A stretch of DNA of 64,000 bases from an uncultured Collinsella sp. (GTDB lineage Bacteria; Actinomycetota; Coriobacteriia; Coriobacteriales; Coriobacteriaceae): positions 1 to 64,000 of the forward strand of contig UQLF01000008.1 in assembly GCA_900541875.1 (NCBI GenBank), given 5' to 3'. A program made the position numbers and the translations under genes. Shown piece after piece: positions 33,126-42,324 of the stretch (positions within the stretch are counted from its first letter, which is position 1; each line of letters starts with the position of its first letter). The notes beneath the pieces were generated by a model. It had not been told where the DNA came from. It did not search any database and saw only the letters and a program-made list of their open reading frames with translations.

Positions 33126-34094
33126 CTAGTACTCGACAACACCCATATAGCGGCGGAAATCGGGATCGTGATCAAACACCTTGCCGCGTGCAGCACGCAG
33201 CTCGCAGTTCATGGCGTAGAACAGCACCGGGTCCAGATAGGCACGGACGCTCGCCGGCACGGCTTCCATACCGTACTCCTTAGCATCGAGCACCATCAGC
33301 GTATCGGTATGCGTCTTAAGGAACGCCAGGGCGCGCTCGTCCATAGCACGGCACTCGCTGGAGCCCATCTGCAGGAAGTAAAAAACGCCATCCTGAGTAG
33401 CCTCGAAGGGGCCATGGAAGTACTCGGCAGAGTGGATGTAGCTGCAGTGCTGCCACTGCATCTCCATAAGAGAGCAGATAGCGAAACCGTAGGTCTGGCT
33501 AAAGTTGGGACCGCTGCCCAAAATATAGAAGAACTCGTGCTCCTGGCAAAGCTTGGCAAAGCGATCGCCCAGCTCGGCATTTACCTTCTCGCGTGCCGGG
33601 GGAAGAATCTTATCCATCTCGGCGATACCGGCATACATATCGGCAAGATCGGCGTAGCCCTCCTGCTGATCGAGCAGCTCTGCCGCAAGCGACAGCGAAA
33701 TGCCAGCGGGGACCTCAGCCTGCGGCACGCCCTCGCCCCATGGGTAGACCCACGTGGTCCACTTGCCGGAGTCGATCTTAGATCCAGCGTTGTCGGTCTG
33801 GGCGATCACCGTAGCGCCGGCAGCAAGGGCAATCTCGCAGCCCTCGACGACCTCCGGGGTATTGCCACTGTGGCTGCAAGCGATGACCAGGGACTTCTCG
33901 CCCAGACGACGCGGACGCATAATGTCGAATTCACGCGCGGTATAGATATACGAAGTGAAGGTGGTTGCCTCGCGCTGCAGAAGCTCATGAGCCGGGATCA
34001 AATCGATCATGGAGCCACCACAAGCAATCCAGTAGACGCTGTCGAACTTGCCCTTCTCGGCAATTGCCTCTTTGATCAGATCGTGTGCGTTCAT
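33126..34094 (-). CDS. frlB: Fructoselysine 6-phosphate deglycase
   Basis: 322 residues from the ATG at 34094 (GAAAGGAAC upstream). SIS-type sugar isomerase fold: YWIACGGSMIDLIPAHELLQ, SLVIACSHSGNTPEVVEG, FYILGSGPNFSQTYGFAICS, QWQHCSYIHSAEYFHGPFEA. FrlB splits fructoselysine 6-phosphate to glucose 6-phosphate and lysine. It stands between frlC and frlD in the operon. Confidence 0.92.
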   Translation of the reverse strand: MNAHDLIKEAIAEKGKFDSVYWIACGGSMIDLIPAHELLQREATTFTSYIYTAREFDIMRPRRLGEKSLVIACSHSGNTPEVVEGCEIALAAGATVIAQTDNAGSKIDSGKWTTWVYPWGEGVPQAEVPAGISLSLAAELLDQQEGYADLADMYAGIAEMDKILPPAREKVNAELGDRFAKLCQEHEFFYILGSGPNFSQTYGFAICSLMEMQWQHCSYIHSAEYFHGPFEATQDGVFYFLQMGSSECRAMDERALAFLKTHTDTLMVLDAKEYGMEAVPASVRAYLDPVLFYAMNCELRAARGKVFDHDPDFRRYMGVVEY

Positions 34095-34156
34095 ATCCAG
34101 TTCCTTTCTTGTTTGGCCCGCAATCAATGACGTTGGTTGCGTGGCCGATGGTTGTT

Positions 34157-35008
34157 TTAGTCAATCAGATATTTCTCGAATGCGGCCATGTTCTTGGCAT
34201 CTGCCGCCGCCGGGTCATCGTAGTAACGACCGTCCGTGATTTCCTGGCCCAGCATGCCGTCGAAACCATGGGCGTTGAGTGTGGCGACAAAGGCGTCCAT
34301 ATCGTGCTTGCCATCGCCCCACACCAGATGGCCATACGGGTCACCGTCGATAAAGTGCATCTCGTGAATTGCCCCATCACCAAAGGCGGCAAACCAGTCC
34401 TCGAGCGTCTCGCCTGCAACGCCCATCGCGGTTGTATCAACCATGGGCTGTAAGTACGGGCTCGCGACCTCGTCAATCATGCGCTTCGCATCGGAAACCG
34501 TCGTCACAAGGTTGCTCTCCTCGGGACGCAGGCTTTCCATCGTAAGCACCAGACCGTGCTCGCCGGCATACTCCGCCAGAATGGACAAGTGCTCGCGGCT
34601 GCGCTTCCAGGCTTCCTCGCGGTCCTCGTCCCAGTCGCCCCAGCCCGAGTTGATGGACATACGGTCGCACCCAAGTACCTCGGCAAGCTCAATGCCGTGT
34701 TTAAAGTACGCCAGACTGCGCTGTTCATGCAGCGGCTTGCGTGCGCAGTACTGCCAAGGATAGACAACATTCTCGGGGCACAGAGTACGATACCCAAGCC
34801 CACGGTCTGCAGCCTTTTTCGCCAGGACCTCAGCCTCAAAGTAGCCCGTATGGTCGAGCGTCACATGCGGCTCTGCACACCACAGCTCAATGGACTCAAA
34901 GCCCAAGCGCTGCTGCACATCAAGGAAGTAATCGAGCGACCACATGATGTAGTGGATATTCATGCCCGCAATCTGCTCGCGACGCAGCGTCGGTTTGGAT
35001 TCAGACAT
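34157..35008 (-). CDS. frlC: Fructoselysine 3-epimerase
   Basis: 283 residues, xylose-isomerase-like TIM barrel. MNIHYIMWSLDYFLDVQQRL, FESIELWCAEPHVTLDHTGY, YRTLCPENVVYPWQYCARKP and MHFIDGDPYGHLVWGDGKHD are FrlC-like and include metal-binding Glu, Asp and His. It interconverts psicoselysine and fructoselysine. The start is one base from the upstream stop with AAGGAGG inside the end of that gene, so translation is coupled. Confidence 0.9.
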   Translation of the reverse strand: MSESKPTLRREQIAGMNIHYIMWSLDYFLDVQQRLGFESIELWCAEPHVTLDHTGYFEAEVLAKKAADRGLGYRTLCPENVVYPWQYCARKPLHEQRSLAYFKHGIELAEVLGCDRMSINSGWGDWDEDREEAWKRSREHLSILAEYAGEHGLVLTMESLRPEESNLVTTVSDAKRMIDEVASPYLQPMVDTTAMGVAGETLEDWFAAFGDGAIHEMHFIDGDPYGHLVWGDGKHDMDAFVATLNAHGFDGMLGQEITDGRYYDDPAAADAKNMAAFEKYLID

Positions 35009-35009
35009 C

Positions 35010-36593
35010 TTATGCCTCCTTATTTCGATCGAACACGATTTGTCCGTCCGACATCGTCATATCAACCGCAAGATCGCGTGCGTCGCGATAATCGAGGTCG
35101 AACACATCCCGATCGAGCACGCAGATATCAGCAAGCTTGCCAACCTCAAGCGTACCCAGCTCGTCTTCGCGAATCAGATCGTACGCGCCCCCGGCAGTCC
35201 AAGCGCGCAAGAGCTCGACAAGCGTCAGCGTGTTGACCTCATTCACGGGCAGTCCGTCGGCGAAGAATCCGCCGCACGCGCTGTAGATTGACTCACCTAG
35301 GCTCGGAATCAGCAGTGGCAAATCCGTTCCACAGCACACTGTGCATCCAGAATCTTCCATGCCGCGGCGATTCCAGCTGTGCAAAAGTCGCGTCTCGCCA
35401 ATTTGTCGACGCATCATCGACAGGCAATCCTCGCGCCGGTCCAGCGTCAGAATCTGCGGATAGACCTCGCAAATTCCACCTAACTTGCCAAACTCGACAA
35501 GATCGGTCGGGTCAGAGTTCTCGAGATCGGTAATCGCATGGCGGCGAAGCATCCGTCCATGCTCGTCTCGAGGCAGCGAGGCACAGAGCGCCACGGTGCG
35601 GCGAACGGCGCCATCGCCCTGGCAATGCAAGGAGTATCGGAAGCCCTCAGCATCAATTGCACGCAGCTCGTTCTCAATCAGATCCCACTCTGGCTCCTCG
35701 ACGACCGTCTTGCCAGCAGCGCCCGCATCGGCCGTGTCCTCATAGGGGTCAATCATCTCGGCAAGCCCCGCCCATACGCCGCGATCGATCATACGGTTGA
35801 AGCCAGAAAAACGAACGAACGGTCCCCGGAAGCGCTCTCGCGCCTCGCGGGCATATGCCAGATTTGCACCGGCGCCCACCGGCTGCGACATCATAGAGAC
35901 GCGAACCGTCAGCTCACCAGATTCCTCACGGCGAGCCATTTCGTCGGCAAAGCCGTAGTAGTCATCAAACGCCATTTCCTTGATGGCGGTAACGCCGCGC
36001 TCGTTAAGCATGCTCATGTAGTCCGAATACCCCGCACGTACCTCGGGCAGCGCAAGGAAATCGCTCATCATGCGCCAGATCTTCTCGGCATAGCACGCCT
36101 GGGGTGTAAAGCCATATCGCGCACTGGCGGCAGCATTGAGAACGCAGGTCTCCGCGCCCGGCGTAAAGCAGACGACAGGGATATCGCCAAAACACTCGTC
36201 AAACACAGCTGCTGTATTTGCGTTCTCGGCATCCGATGCCAACGTTTCGGGTAGGTTGTGGCCAAAAGCCGCCGCGCAATCCGGATGACCTTCTTTCCAT
36301 GCACGCAAGAGCGACACGGCCTCTTTGGCATCAGCGATGCCGGACAGATCAGACCCCAATGTCCGCAGCGCCCAGCCTGTATAGAAGGTATGCACATCGA
36401 TCAGGCCAGGCATGACGGTACGGTCGCCCAGGTCAACTACCTCGTCCGCTTGGGTCAAATACGAAGCTAGCTCACACTTGGTGCCAACAGCCTCAATTCG
36501 ATTGCCACGGACCGCTACGAAACCTTCAAACGGCAGGTCCCCCGTACCGGTAAAGACGCTCTTAGACGTCAGGACCGTCAAACGATCAGACAT
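35010..36593 (-). CDS. Amidohydrolase-superfamily enzyme in the frl operon
   Basis: 527 residues from the ATG at 36593 with AGGTGG upstream. YtcJ/Amidohydro_3-like: VMPGLIDVHTF, AIKEMAFDDYYGF, SLHCQGDGAVRRTV, RHAITDLENSDPTD, CCGTDLPLLIPS and GTLEVGKLADICVLDRD at the C-terminus. The usual HxH metal pair after PGLID is HTF here, so one metal His is missing. The others seem present. It may release glycated lysine from an amide, or degrade a related compound. It is not a standard frl gene. Substrate unknown. Confidence 0.8.
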   Translation of the reverse strand: MSDRLTVLTSKSVFTGTGDLPFEGFVAVRGNRIEAVGTKCELASYLTQADEVVDLGDRTVMPGLIDVHTFYTGWALRTLGSDLSGIADAKEAVSLLRAWKEGHPDCAAAFGHNLPETLASDAENANTAAVFDECFGDIPVVCFTPGAETCVLNAAASARYGFTPQACYAEKIWRMMSDFLALPEVRAGYSDYMSMLNERGVTAIKEMAFDDYYGFADEMARREESGELTVRVSMMSQPVGAGANLAYAREARERFRGPFVRFSGFNRMIDRGVWAGLAEMIDPYEDTADAGAAGKTVVEEPEWDLIENELRAIDAEGFRYSLHCQGDGAVRRTVALCASLPRDEHGRMLRRHAITDLENSDPTDLVEFGKLGGICEVYPQILTLDRREDCLSMMRRQIGETRLLHSWNRRGMEDSGCTVCCGTDLPLLIPSLGESIYSACGGFFADGLPVNEVNTLTLVELLRAWTAGGAYDLIREDELGTLEVGKLADICVLDRDVFDLDYRDARDLAVDMTMSDGQIVFDRNKEA

Positions 36594-36602
36594 CACAACC
36601 AC

Positions 36603-38066
36603 CTACGCCGGAAGCATGCCGGAAATGGCAGTAATGACCAAGCCAAACACGACCATGAAGATGAAGAACTTCCAAATGGTCTTCCACCATTGGCCAAACG
36701 AAATCTTAGCCACGGCAAGGCCGGCGACCGTCATGCCCGCCACGGGGCTGATGGTGTTGATGGTCTGGTTGGCAAACTGGAGCGCGGTGACGGCCGCCTC
36801 GGGATTGAGGCCCATGAGCTCGGTCAGGGGGCCCATAACGGGCATGGTGAGCGCCGCCAGGCCAGAACTCGAGGGAACCAGCAAAGAGAGCAGACCAAGG
36901 ACGACATACATAAACGTGGTGTAGACGGCGGCGGGTGTACCGGCGAGCGCGGTAGCGAGCGCCTGGAGGATGGTGTCGATGATCATGCCGCCCTCGGCGA
37001 TGACCAGAATACCGCGAGCGATACCGATAACGACGGCAGCGTACGCAAAGTCGGCGAGACCCTTAACGAACTCCTCTGCGATCGTCTGCTGGTCAAGGCC
37101 GCCCAGGATACCGGCAAGCAAGCCCATGCCAAGGAACACGGCGGAAATCTGATTCATGTACCAGCCCTGGGTAACAAGACCCCAGACGATAATGCCCATA
37201 CCGCAAGCAAAATCGATAAGCACGAGCTTCTGACGGATAGTGAACTCTTCCTCGATGGAGGCATCGGTCACGGAAAATTCAATACGCTTGAGCTTATCGT
37301 CCTCGTACACAATGGACGACTCGGGGTTTTTCTTGACGCGCATGGCGTAGCGCATGGCCCATGCGATACCGACGGCAGTGAAGATGACCCAAGAAACGGC
37401 ACGCAGCCACAGTTGCGGATTACCCTCGATGCCAATGATGCCTTGGGCGATCAAAACATTAAACGGGTCGATGGTCGAAGCACAATATCCCAGGTTAGGA
37501 CCAAGGAAGCAGATGATGAATGCCGTCATCGAGTCATAACCGATACCCATCATGATGGGAATGAAGATGGCATAGAACGGCAGGGCTTCCTCAGACATAC
37601 CAAACGTAGTGCCACAAATGGACAGCAACGTCATCGTGATGGGAATGATGAGGATGTCCTTGTTCTTGAGCTTTTTAATCACACGGCTCATGCCGGCATT
37701 CAAAGCGTTGGTCTTGGTGATGATTGCGAACGATCCGCCAATCAATAAGACGAACGCAACGACGTCGGCAGCCTCTTGGATACCCTTGGTGGGCGCTTGC
37801 AGAACCGCGAAGATATCCTGGCCCAGATTGATGGTCTCGCCGGTCTCGGAATCGGTGTAGTTCTTATCGACCTGTTCATAGGTTCCAGCAACGGCGACTT
37901 CACGCTCGCCCGCCGCTGTCGAAATCGTCTTGCGCTGATACTGACCAGAGGGAACGATCCAAGTCAGGACCGCAAAGACAACGATCAGCAAGAACATGAT
38001 CGTATAGACATGCGGTAATTTGAACTTAAAACGTCTGTTTGTCTTCTTCGCCTTCGTATCTGACAT
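36603..38066 (-). CDS. YfcC-family transporter, probable uptake of glycated amino acids
   Basis: 487 residues from the ATG at 38066 with TTGGAGG upstream. About 12 membrane segments. PHVYTIMFLLIVVFAVLTWI, then GGSFAIITKTNALNAGMSRV, LLSICGTTFGMSEEALPFYA and LLSLLVPSSSGLAALTMPVM are signatures of the YfcC/ArcD-like amino acid carriers. It is first gene of the frl operon, directly before the amidohydrolase, where FrlA permease would be expected. It may import fructoselysine or a related amide. This role is inferred. Confidence 0.85.
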   Translation of the reverse strand: MSDTKAKKTNRRFKFKLPHVYTIMFLLIVVFAVLTWIVPSGQYQRKTISTAAGEREVAVAGTYEQVDKNYTDSETGETINLGQDIFAVLQAPTKGIQEAADVVAFVLLIGGSFAIITKTNALNAGMSRVIKKLKNKDILIIPITMTLLSICGTTFGMSEEALPFYAIFIPIMMGIGYDSMTAFIICFLGPNLGYCASTIDPFNVLIAQGIIGIEGNPQLWLRAVSWVIFTAVGIAWAMRYAMRVKKNPESSIVYEDDKLKRIEFSVTDASIEEEFTIRQKLVLIDFACGMGIIVWGLVTQGWYMNQISAVFLGMGLLAGILGGLDQQTIAEEFVKGLADFAYAAVVIGIARGILVIAEGGMIIDTILQALATALAGTPAAVYTTFMYVVLGLLSLLVPSSSGLAALTMPVMGPLTELMGLNPEAAVTALQFANQTINTISPVAGMTVAGLAVAKISFGQWWKTIWKFFIFMVVFGLVITAISGMLPA

Positions 38067-38108
38067 AGATACCTCCAAAGAACTCGAGACTGCATCGCAT
38101 CTCGCTTC

Positions 38109-38131
38109 AACGTTTGCACAATGCAAACGTT
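38109..38131. promoter_or_regulatory. Operator of the frl operon
   Basis: Arms AACGTTTGCA and TGCAAACGTT separated by three bases form a perfect palindrome, just downstream of the predicted start of transcription and about 43 bases upstream of the first gene. It is the likely site for the adjacent GntR regulator. Confidence 0.7.
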
Positions 38132-38145
38132 CTATGACGTCCCAT

Positions 38146-38174
38146 AGGTTACCAGCAGCTTTTTCCTTCATCAA
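38146..38174 (-). promoter_or_regulatory. frl operon promoter
   Basis: On the minus strand TTGATG (38174-38169) and TAACCT (38151-38146) are 17 bases apart. Transcription would start near 38139, immediately before the operator. Confidence 0.5.
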
Positions 38175-38235
38175 GATAATTTCAAACTGATTGCCGCAAC
38201 GCGGATGAACGGTTGCGTTTGCGCCGTGAACGGTA

Positions 38236-38273
38236 TGGAAGCGCCCGGTGAGATAATCCACCGGGCGCTTCCA
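38236..38273 (-). terminator. Stem-loop after the GntR gene
   Basis: A 15-bp perfect stem (TGGAAGCGCCCGGTG against its complement) with an 8-base loop, 11 bases after the regulator stop. No T-run follows. Confidence 0.65.
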
Positions 38274-38284
38274 TTCGCAATGTC

Positions 38285-39028
38285 CTAGATGTCAAAAACG
38301 TAGCGAGACCCAACGATCCGCTGACGGCCGATGATAAACGGCCGCCGCTGCTCATCGAAAAAGAAGGCTTCCATATAAAACAAGGGTTCGCCAACGGGAA
38401 CCGCCAACAGCCGAGCGACCTCGGGCGACGCGCACGCGATCTCGAGTGTGCACGGGTCGGTAAACGCGGGCGTGCGGCCCGTTCGGTTGCGCACGAACTC
38501 AAAAATGGATTGGTTAGATAGAGGTGCCGTTGATAGATAGGCGTTGTCCTCGTAAACGTATATGTTGTTCTCGAGCATGACGGGGACTCCATCGGCAGTA
38601 CGTACACGCTCAACGCAAATCAAATCAGTTCCAACGGGAACACCAAAGAACTGCGCTTCGGTAGAATCTGCCGGCAGTATCTTTCTCGAAATGACGCACG
38701 CCCCCGGCTCCATTCCGTTAACGCGGCATGCGTCCGAAAAACTCTGGACGTCATCCTTCTGGCGAATCTTGCGCTTAAGCTTGGGGGCATTGACAAACGT
38801 GCCCTTCCCCTGTCGCTTCGTTAGATAGCCCTGCTGGACGAGCTCCTCAATAGCGCGTCGCACGGTAACGCGGCCAACTTTATAGTTCTCAGCCAATTCG
38901 AATTCGTTGGGTATCCGCGCGCCCGCCTTGTAGGCACCGGAATTGATTTCGTTTTTAATGATATCGATAACCTGTTGGTACAGCGGTATCGCTGCTTTAC
39001 CGTCAGTTAGTCCTTCAGTCGGTGGCAT
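38285..39028 (-). CDS. frlR: GntR-family regulator with UTRA domain (FrlR-like)
   Basis: 247 residues with GGAGAGGG before the ATG. N-terminal winged helix: PLYQQVIDIIKNEINSGAYK, RIPNEFELAENYKVGRVTVR, RAIEELVQQGYLTKRQGKGT. The UTRA effector domain (about 90-240) starts QSFSDACRVNGMEPG and ends IIGRQRIVGSRYVFDI. It sits just upstream of the frl operon on the same strand, so it probably represses frl genes until a fructoselysine-related sugar phosphate binds. Named by context. Confidence 0.85.
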   Translation of the reverse strand: MPPTEGLTDGKAAIPLYQQVIDIIKNEINSGAYKAGARIPNEFELAENYKVGRVTVRRAIEELVQQGYLTKRQGKGTFVNAPKLKRKIRQKDDVQSFSDACRVNGMEPGACVISRKILPADSTEAQFFGVPVGTDLICVERVRTADGVPVMLENNIYVYEDNAYLSTAPLSNQSIFEFVRNRTGRTPAFTDPCTLEIACASPEVARLLAVPVGEPLFYMEAFFFDEQRRPFIIGRQRIVGSRYVFDI

Positions 39029-39097
39029 ATACCCTCTCCCAGCCCAATTAAGTCAAAAGCGGGCTCAAGGGCATTCAACAAGCCCTTAAGCCAGCAT

Positions 39098-39114
39098 TAG
39101 CATAAAGTATGCTA
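39098..39114. promoter_or_regulatory. Palindrome upstream of the GntR gene
   Basis: TAGCATA and TATGCTA around AAG, in the regulator's upstream region. It could be a site for autoregulation. An AAGGGC/GCCCTT stem lies at about 39068-39088. Confidence 0.4.
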
Positions 39115-39178
39115 GGTGCCGCACCAAAATGTCGGGTATTTACTCATCAGACCCGAAAAACGCGCAACTACCTCACTC

Positions 39179-39838
39179 CTAAGAAAGCGCGAGCAGCTCC
39201 GGCAGCTGGTCGATAATCTTGTCCGCGGCATTCTGGCTAAAGCCAAAGCGCTCCTCGCGCTTGGCAATGACTGTCAGGCCGGCTCGCTTGCCGGCAGTGA
39301 TGCCAGGCACCGAATCCTCGACGCAGCAGCAGCGATTCGCGGGCAGCCCCAGCAGGTCCAGCGCATGCAGGTAGATGTCGGGCTCGGGCTTGCTCTCCTT
39401 AAACTGCTCGCCGCTCACCACATACTCAAAGGCATCCGACAGCCCGCATGCGTTGAGCACTTCCTCGATGCTATCCATGGGAGACGAGCTGGCAAGCGCC
39501 ACGCGAACGCCGCGGCGCGGCAGCTCTCGAATCGTATCCACGGCGCCTGGGTTAATCAAAGCCTGATAGTCGCGCGGACGCTTATGCGCCCAATCGTCCC
39601 AACGGGCCAACGCTTCCTCGCCAGTGAAATGCCCCTTACCGGCGCGCTCAAACCAATCGACCAACATATGCAGGAAGAACTGATGCGAGGTACCGACCTG
39701 CCCATTCAACTCCTCTTGAGTCAGGTTCAACCCAAGCTCCTTGGCAAAAGCTGCGGTCTCGCCCAGGTAGTAATACTCGGTATCGACAATGACACCGTCC
39801 ATGTCAAAGATAACGGCGTCGAACGGAAATGCGGACAC
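39179..39838 (-). CDS. HAD-family sugar-phosphate phosphatase/mutase
   Basis: 219 residues from a GTG with GGGAGGG upstream (the longer frame starts before a terminator and is rejected). FDAVIFDMDGVIVDTEYYYL carries the nucleophile Asp, VALASSSPMD the Ser motif, SKPEPDIYLHA the Lys and CCCVEDSVPGITAGKRAG the acidic motif. A cap domain of beta-phosphoglucomutase type lies between. Cytosolic. Substrate unknown. Same strand as the HAD gene upstream. Confidence 0.85.
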   Translation of the reverse strand: MSAFPFDAVIFDMDGVIVDTEYYYLGETAAFAKELGLNLTQEELNGQVGTSHQFFLHMLVDWFERAGKGHFTGEEALARWDDWAHKRPRDYQALINPGAVDTIRELPRRGVRVALASSSPMDSIEEVLNACGLSDAFEYVVSGEQFKESKPEPDIYLHALDLLGLPANRCCCVEDSVPGITAGKRAGLTVIAKREERFGFSQNAADKIIDQLPELLALS

Positions 39839-39853
39839 GGCACCCTCCCTAAC

Positions 39854-39879
39854 AAAAGGGCGCCTGTAAGCAGGCGCCC
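39854..39879 (-). terminator. Terminator between the two HAD genes
   Basis: GGGCGCCTG and CAGGCGCCC with a 4-base loop and TTTT on the minus strand. The downstream GTG gene starts within 20 bases. Confidence 0.8.
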
Positions 39880-39901
39880 GAACCATGCATTATCGGCGAT
39901 T

Positions 39902-40744
39902 CTAGCCCAGCAGCTTATCCAGCGCCACCGCAATACCGTCTTCGTTGTTATTGGCGGTCACCATCTGGGCTACCGCCTTAACCTCATCGACGGCGTTACC
40001 CATGGCAACACCGGTACCCGCCCACTCAATCATGGACTTGTCGTTCTGGCCGTCGCCAAACGATACAACCTCACTGGCATCGATGCCGAGCTTGGGCAGG
40101 GCACCCTCGAGCGCACGAGCCTTGTCGATACCGGGCGCCGTGTACTCAAAGTACCAGTCAGCCGTAAACATGCCCGAAAGCGTCTGCTTAAAGGGCGCAT
40201 ACATCTCCTCGTAATGCGCCTGCAGGTATGCCGGGTCGCCTGCCGTCAGCAGCTTGTCTACGGGATAAGTGTCCACGACCTCATGCAAGCTCTCGACCTC
40301 GCGGATCTTAAGGTCGCAGGCATCGCGCTCGTATTTGACGATGTTTTTCTGCGAGCCATCCGGCAGCGTAATCATGCAGTGGTACGAGTCCTCAACATGC
40401 AAGTCGCGACCGAGCGAGATCATGGGGATCACATCATAGTTTTGCAGATGATCAATCAGACGGTGCAGCTCGTCGGCAGGCATAGCCTGATCGAACAGCA
40501 CTTCGTCGGTCTGAGCGTCGACCACATGCGCGCCATTGAAAGCGACTAGCAGACCGTCATGGTTTTGAAGGTCGAGCTCCTGCGCCAAGGCGTGCAGTCC
40601 CCATGCGGGACGGCCCGAAGCCAAGATGAGCTTAATGCCCGACTCCTGCGCCGCGAGCAGCTTCTCGCGCGTACGCGGGCTAATCACTTTCTGATCGTTG
40701 GTGAGCGTACCGTCGATATCCATCGCGATGGCTTTGATTGCCAT
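39902..40744 (-). CDS. Cof-type HAD-IIB phosphatase
   Basis: 280 residues from the ATG at 40744 (GGGAGG upstream). IKAIAMDIDGTLTNDQKVIS is the HAD nucleophile motif, LILASGRPAWGLH the second, VDKLLTAGD a Lys region, and VVSFGDGQNDKSMIEWAGTG the final metal motif. The large C2-type cap is typical of Cof/YbiV phosphatases of sugar phosphates or flavins. Cytosolic. No stronger substrate clue. Confidence 0.88.
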   Translation of the reverse strand: MAIKAIAMDIDGTLTNDQKVISPRTREKLLAAQESGIKLILASGRPAWGLHALAQELDLQNHDGLLVAFNGAHVVDAQTDEVLFDQAMPADELHRLIDHLQNYDVIPMISLGRDLHVEDSYHCMITLPDGSQKNIVKYERDACDLKIREVESLHEVVDTYPVDKLLTAGDPAYLQAHYEEMYAPFKQTLSGMFTADWYFEYTAPGIDKARALEGALPKLGIDASEVVSFGDGQNDKSMIEWAGTGVAMGNAVDEVKAVAQMVTANNNEDGIAVALDKLLG

Positions 40745-40893
40745 ATATGCCTCCCTGTCATTGAACAACCTTGTCTGAGCCATCATACAGAACACCCATC
40801 GCGACTCCGTTTACAACGGGCAAAAAGTCATATTGTCTCGAACATGAACGGCGCGTAGTCGTGAAGCTTTATCGCTCAGGTCAAATACGTCTG

Positions 40894-41568
40894 CTAGCGA
40901 CGCTCATCCGTCGGTGCGCCGTCGACGATCGCGATGCCCGCCGAGGCACCCAACGCGCTGGCGCCGGCCTCGATGAATGCGCAAGCCTCTTCGTAATTAT
41001 GGATACCGCCCGCCGCCTTGATTGCCACGGCATCGCCGAGCACCTCGTGCATCAGCCGCACGTCCTCGAGCTTAGCACCGCCAAAGCTTCTGCCAGTCGA
41101 TGTCTTAAGGAATCCCGGCTTAGCCTCCAGCGCGATCTCGCATACACGGCGCTTGGCGGCGTCGTCGCCGTCCAGTTTGCACATCTCGACGATCACCTTG
41201 TCAGTGATGCCATGCGCGCGACAAAAATCAGCAATGGTAGTCATCTCGCGCTCGATGGCATCAAAATCGCGGTTCTCGACCGACTCCTGATTCAAAACGT
41301 AGTCAATCTCGGTAAAGCCGCACGCAACGTATTCCTCAAACCTCGCAAGCTTCTCCTCAAGCGTCATAGTGCCCTGGGGAAAGTCGATAGCGCCGGCAAG
41401 GATGATGTCAGAGCCCTCGAGCATGGCGCGGCCCGTCTCGTACTCCTGCAGGTTCGCAAATACGCAGCGGAAGTTGTACTTTAACGCCTTATCGACATAC
41501 TGCTCAAACGTGTCCTCGGGGGCATCGATATAGTCGATGTATTTATTGATGGGTTTGGCAAGCGTCAT
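40894..41568 (-). CDS. deoC: Deoxyribose-phosphate aldolase
   Basis: 224 residues with AAGGAGG before the ATG. FRCVFANLQEYETGRAMLEG near the start, IVEMCKLDGDD (Asp), PGFLKTSTGRSFGG with the Schiff-base Lys, and DAVAIKAAGGIHNYEEACAF with the second Lys. It splits deoxyribose 5-phosphate into acetaldehyde and glyceraldehyde 3-phosphate, recycling DNA sugars. It stands alone on this strand. Length matches the bacterial enzyme. Confidence 0.93.
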   Translation of the reverse strand: MTLAKPINKYIDYIDAPEDTFEQYVDKALKYNFRCVFANLQEYETGRAMLEGSDIILAGAIDFPQGTMTLEEKLARFEEYVACGFTEIDYVLNQESVENRDFDAIEREMTTIADFCRAHGITDKVIVEMCKLDGDDAAKRRVCEIALEAKPGFLKTSTGRSFGGAKLEDVRLMHEVLGDAVAIKAAGGIHNYEEACAFIEAGASALGASAGIAIVDGAPTDERR

Positions 41569-42324
41569 GCTGAGCCTCCTTGTTCAGGGCCGACAACCGA
41601 TTCGTGGTTTCACGCAAAAAACCACGTTCAATGTACGTCCGACATGCAAGGACAGCGTCCGCATTCCGGCAAGTGGTATGAAATTAGCCGTAAAAGTATA
41701 TTTACGGACAGCGAATGGCGCCGCACGCGGATGCCGACAGCAAGACATCCCCCCTCAATACACCCTCATGCCCCTTTACTGTTTGCGACCAGAAATGATG
41801 AGCTGCACAACGTCGTTAGCGGTCGAATTCGACCTCTGACGACGTCACGCGACTCATCGTATCCGACCGACAACAGAAAAGGGGCACGTTCGCATAGCGT
41901 GGCGCGTGACGGTTGCAAAACCACCCCATTTGAAACAAACGCAAAAAAGTACTTGCAAAGACACGTTCCGACATATAAGTTGATGAAAGACCGCCGTTGC
42001 GGTTTTAAGTAGATCGAGCATATGAAATTTCAGTTTTCAGCGTGTAAGAGAAAGAAGATCGGCAAAGTACAACCCCAAACGCAATGACAACTTAATGAGG
42101 TAACTGCCACATGTGAGGCACCCAGGGCATTGCTGTCTCGATTTTGAGCACGATGCCTTCCGCCTTGCATGGGCCGTTCCATCCCGCCCCTGCAGCAACT
42201 GCCTCACGGGCTCATTGAAAACCGCATAGCACACCAACGTCAGCACATCACCCACGGCAAGCACATCACTCACGACAACCAACACATCAACAAACAGCAC
42301 GAACATCAACCGATTGGAGAAGCT
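41569..42324. other. 756-base gene-free stretch
   Basis: No supported gene. Open frames here lack ribosome sites and protein-like composition. A promoter-like pair (TTGCAA about 41954, TATAAG about 41975) is too loose to call. The region is less GC-rich than the neighbours and precedes the ClpP-VirD4 trio. I see no repeat or RNA gene I can name. Confidence 0.4.

Noticed and set aside
41644..42012. 122-codon frame before the ClpP-VirD4 trio
   Set aside because: No ribosome site and no coherent protein features. It is too weak to call.
42169..42324. 52-codon upstream extension of the trio's first gene
   Set aside because: His/Gln-rich and without ribosome site. TTGGAGAAG precedes the ATG at 42325.
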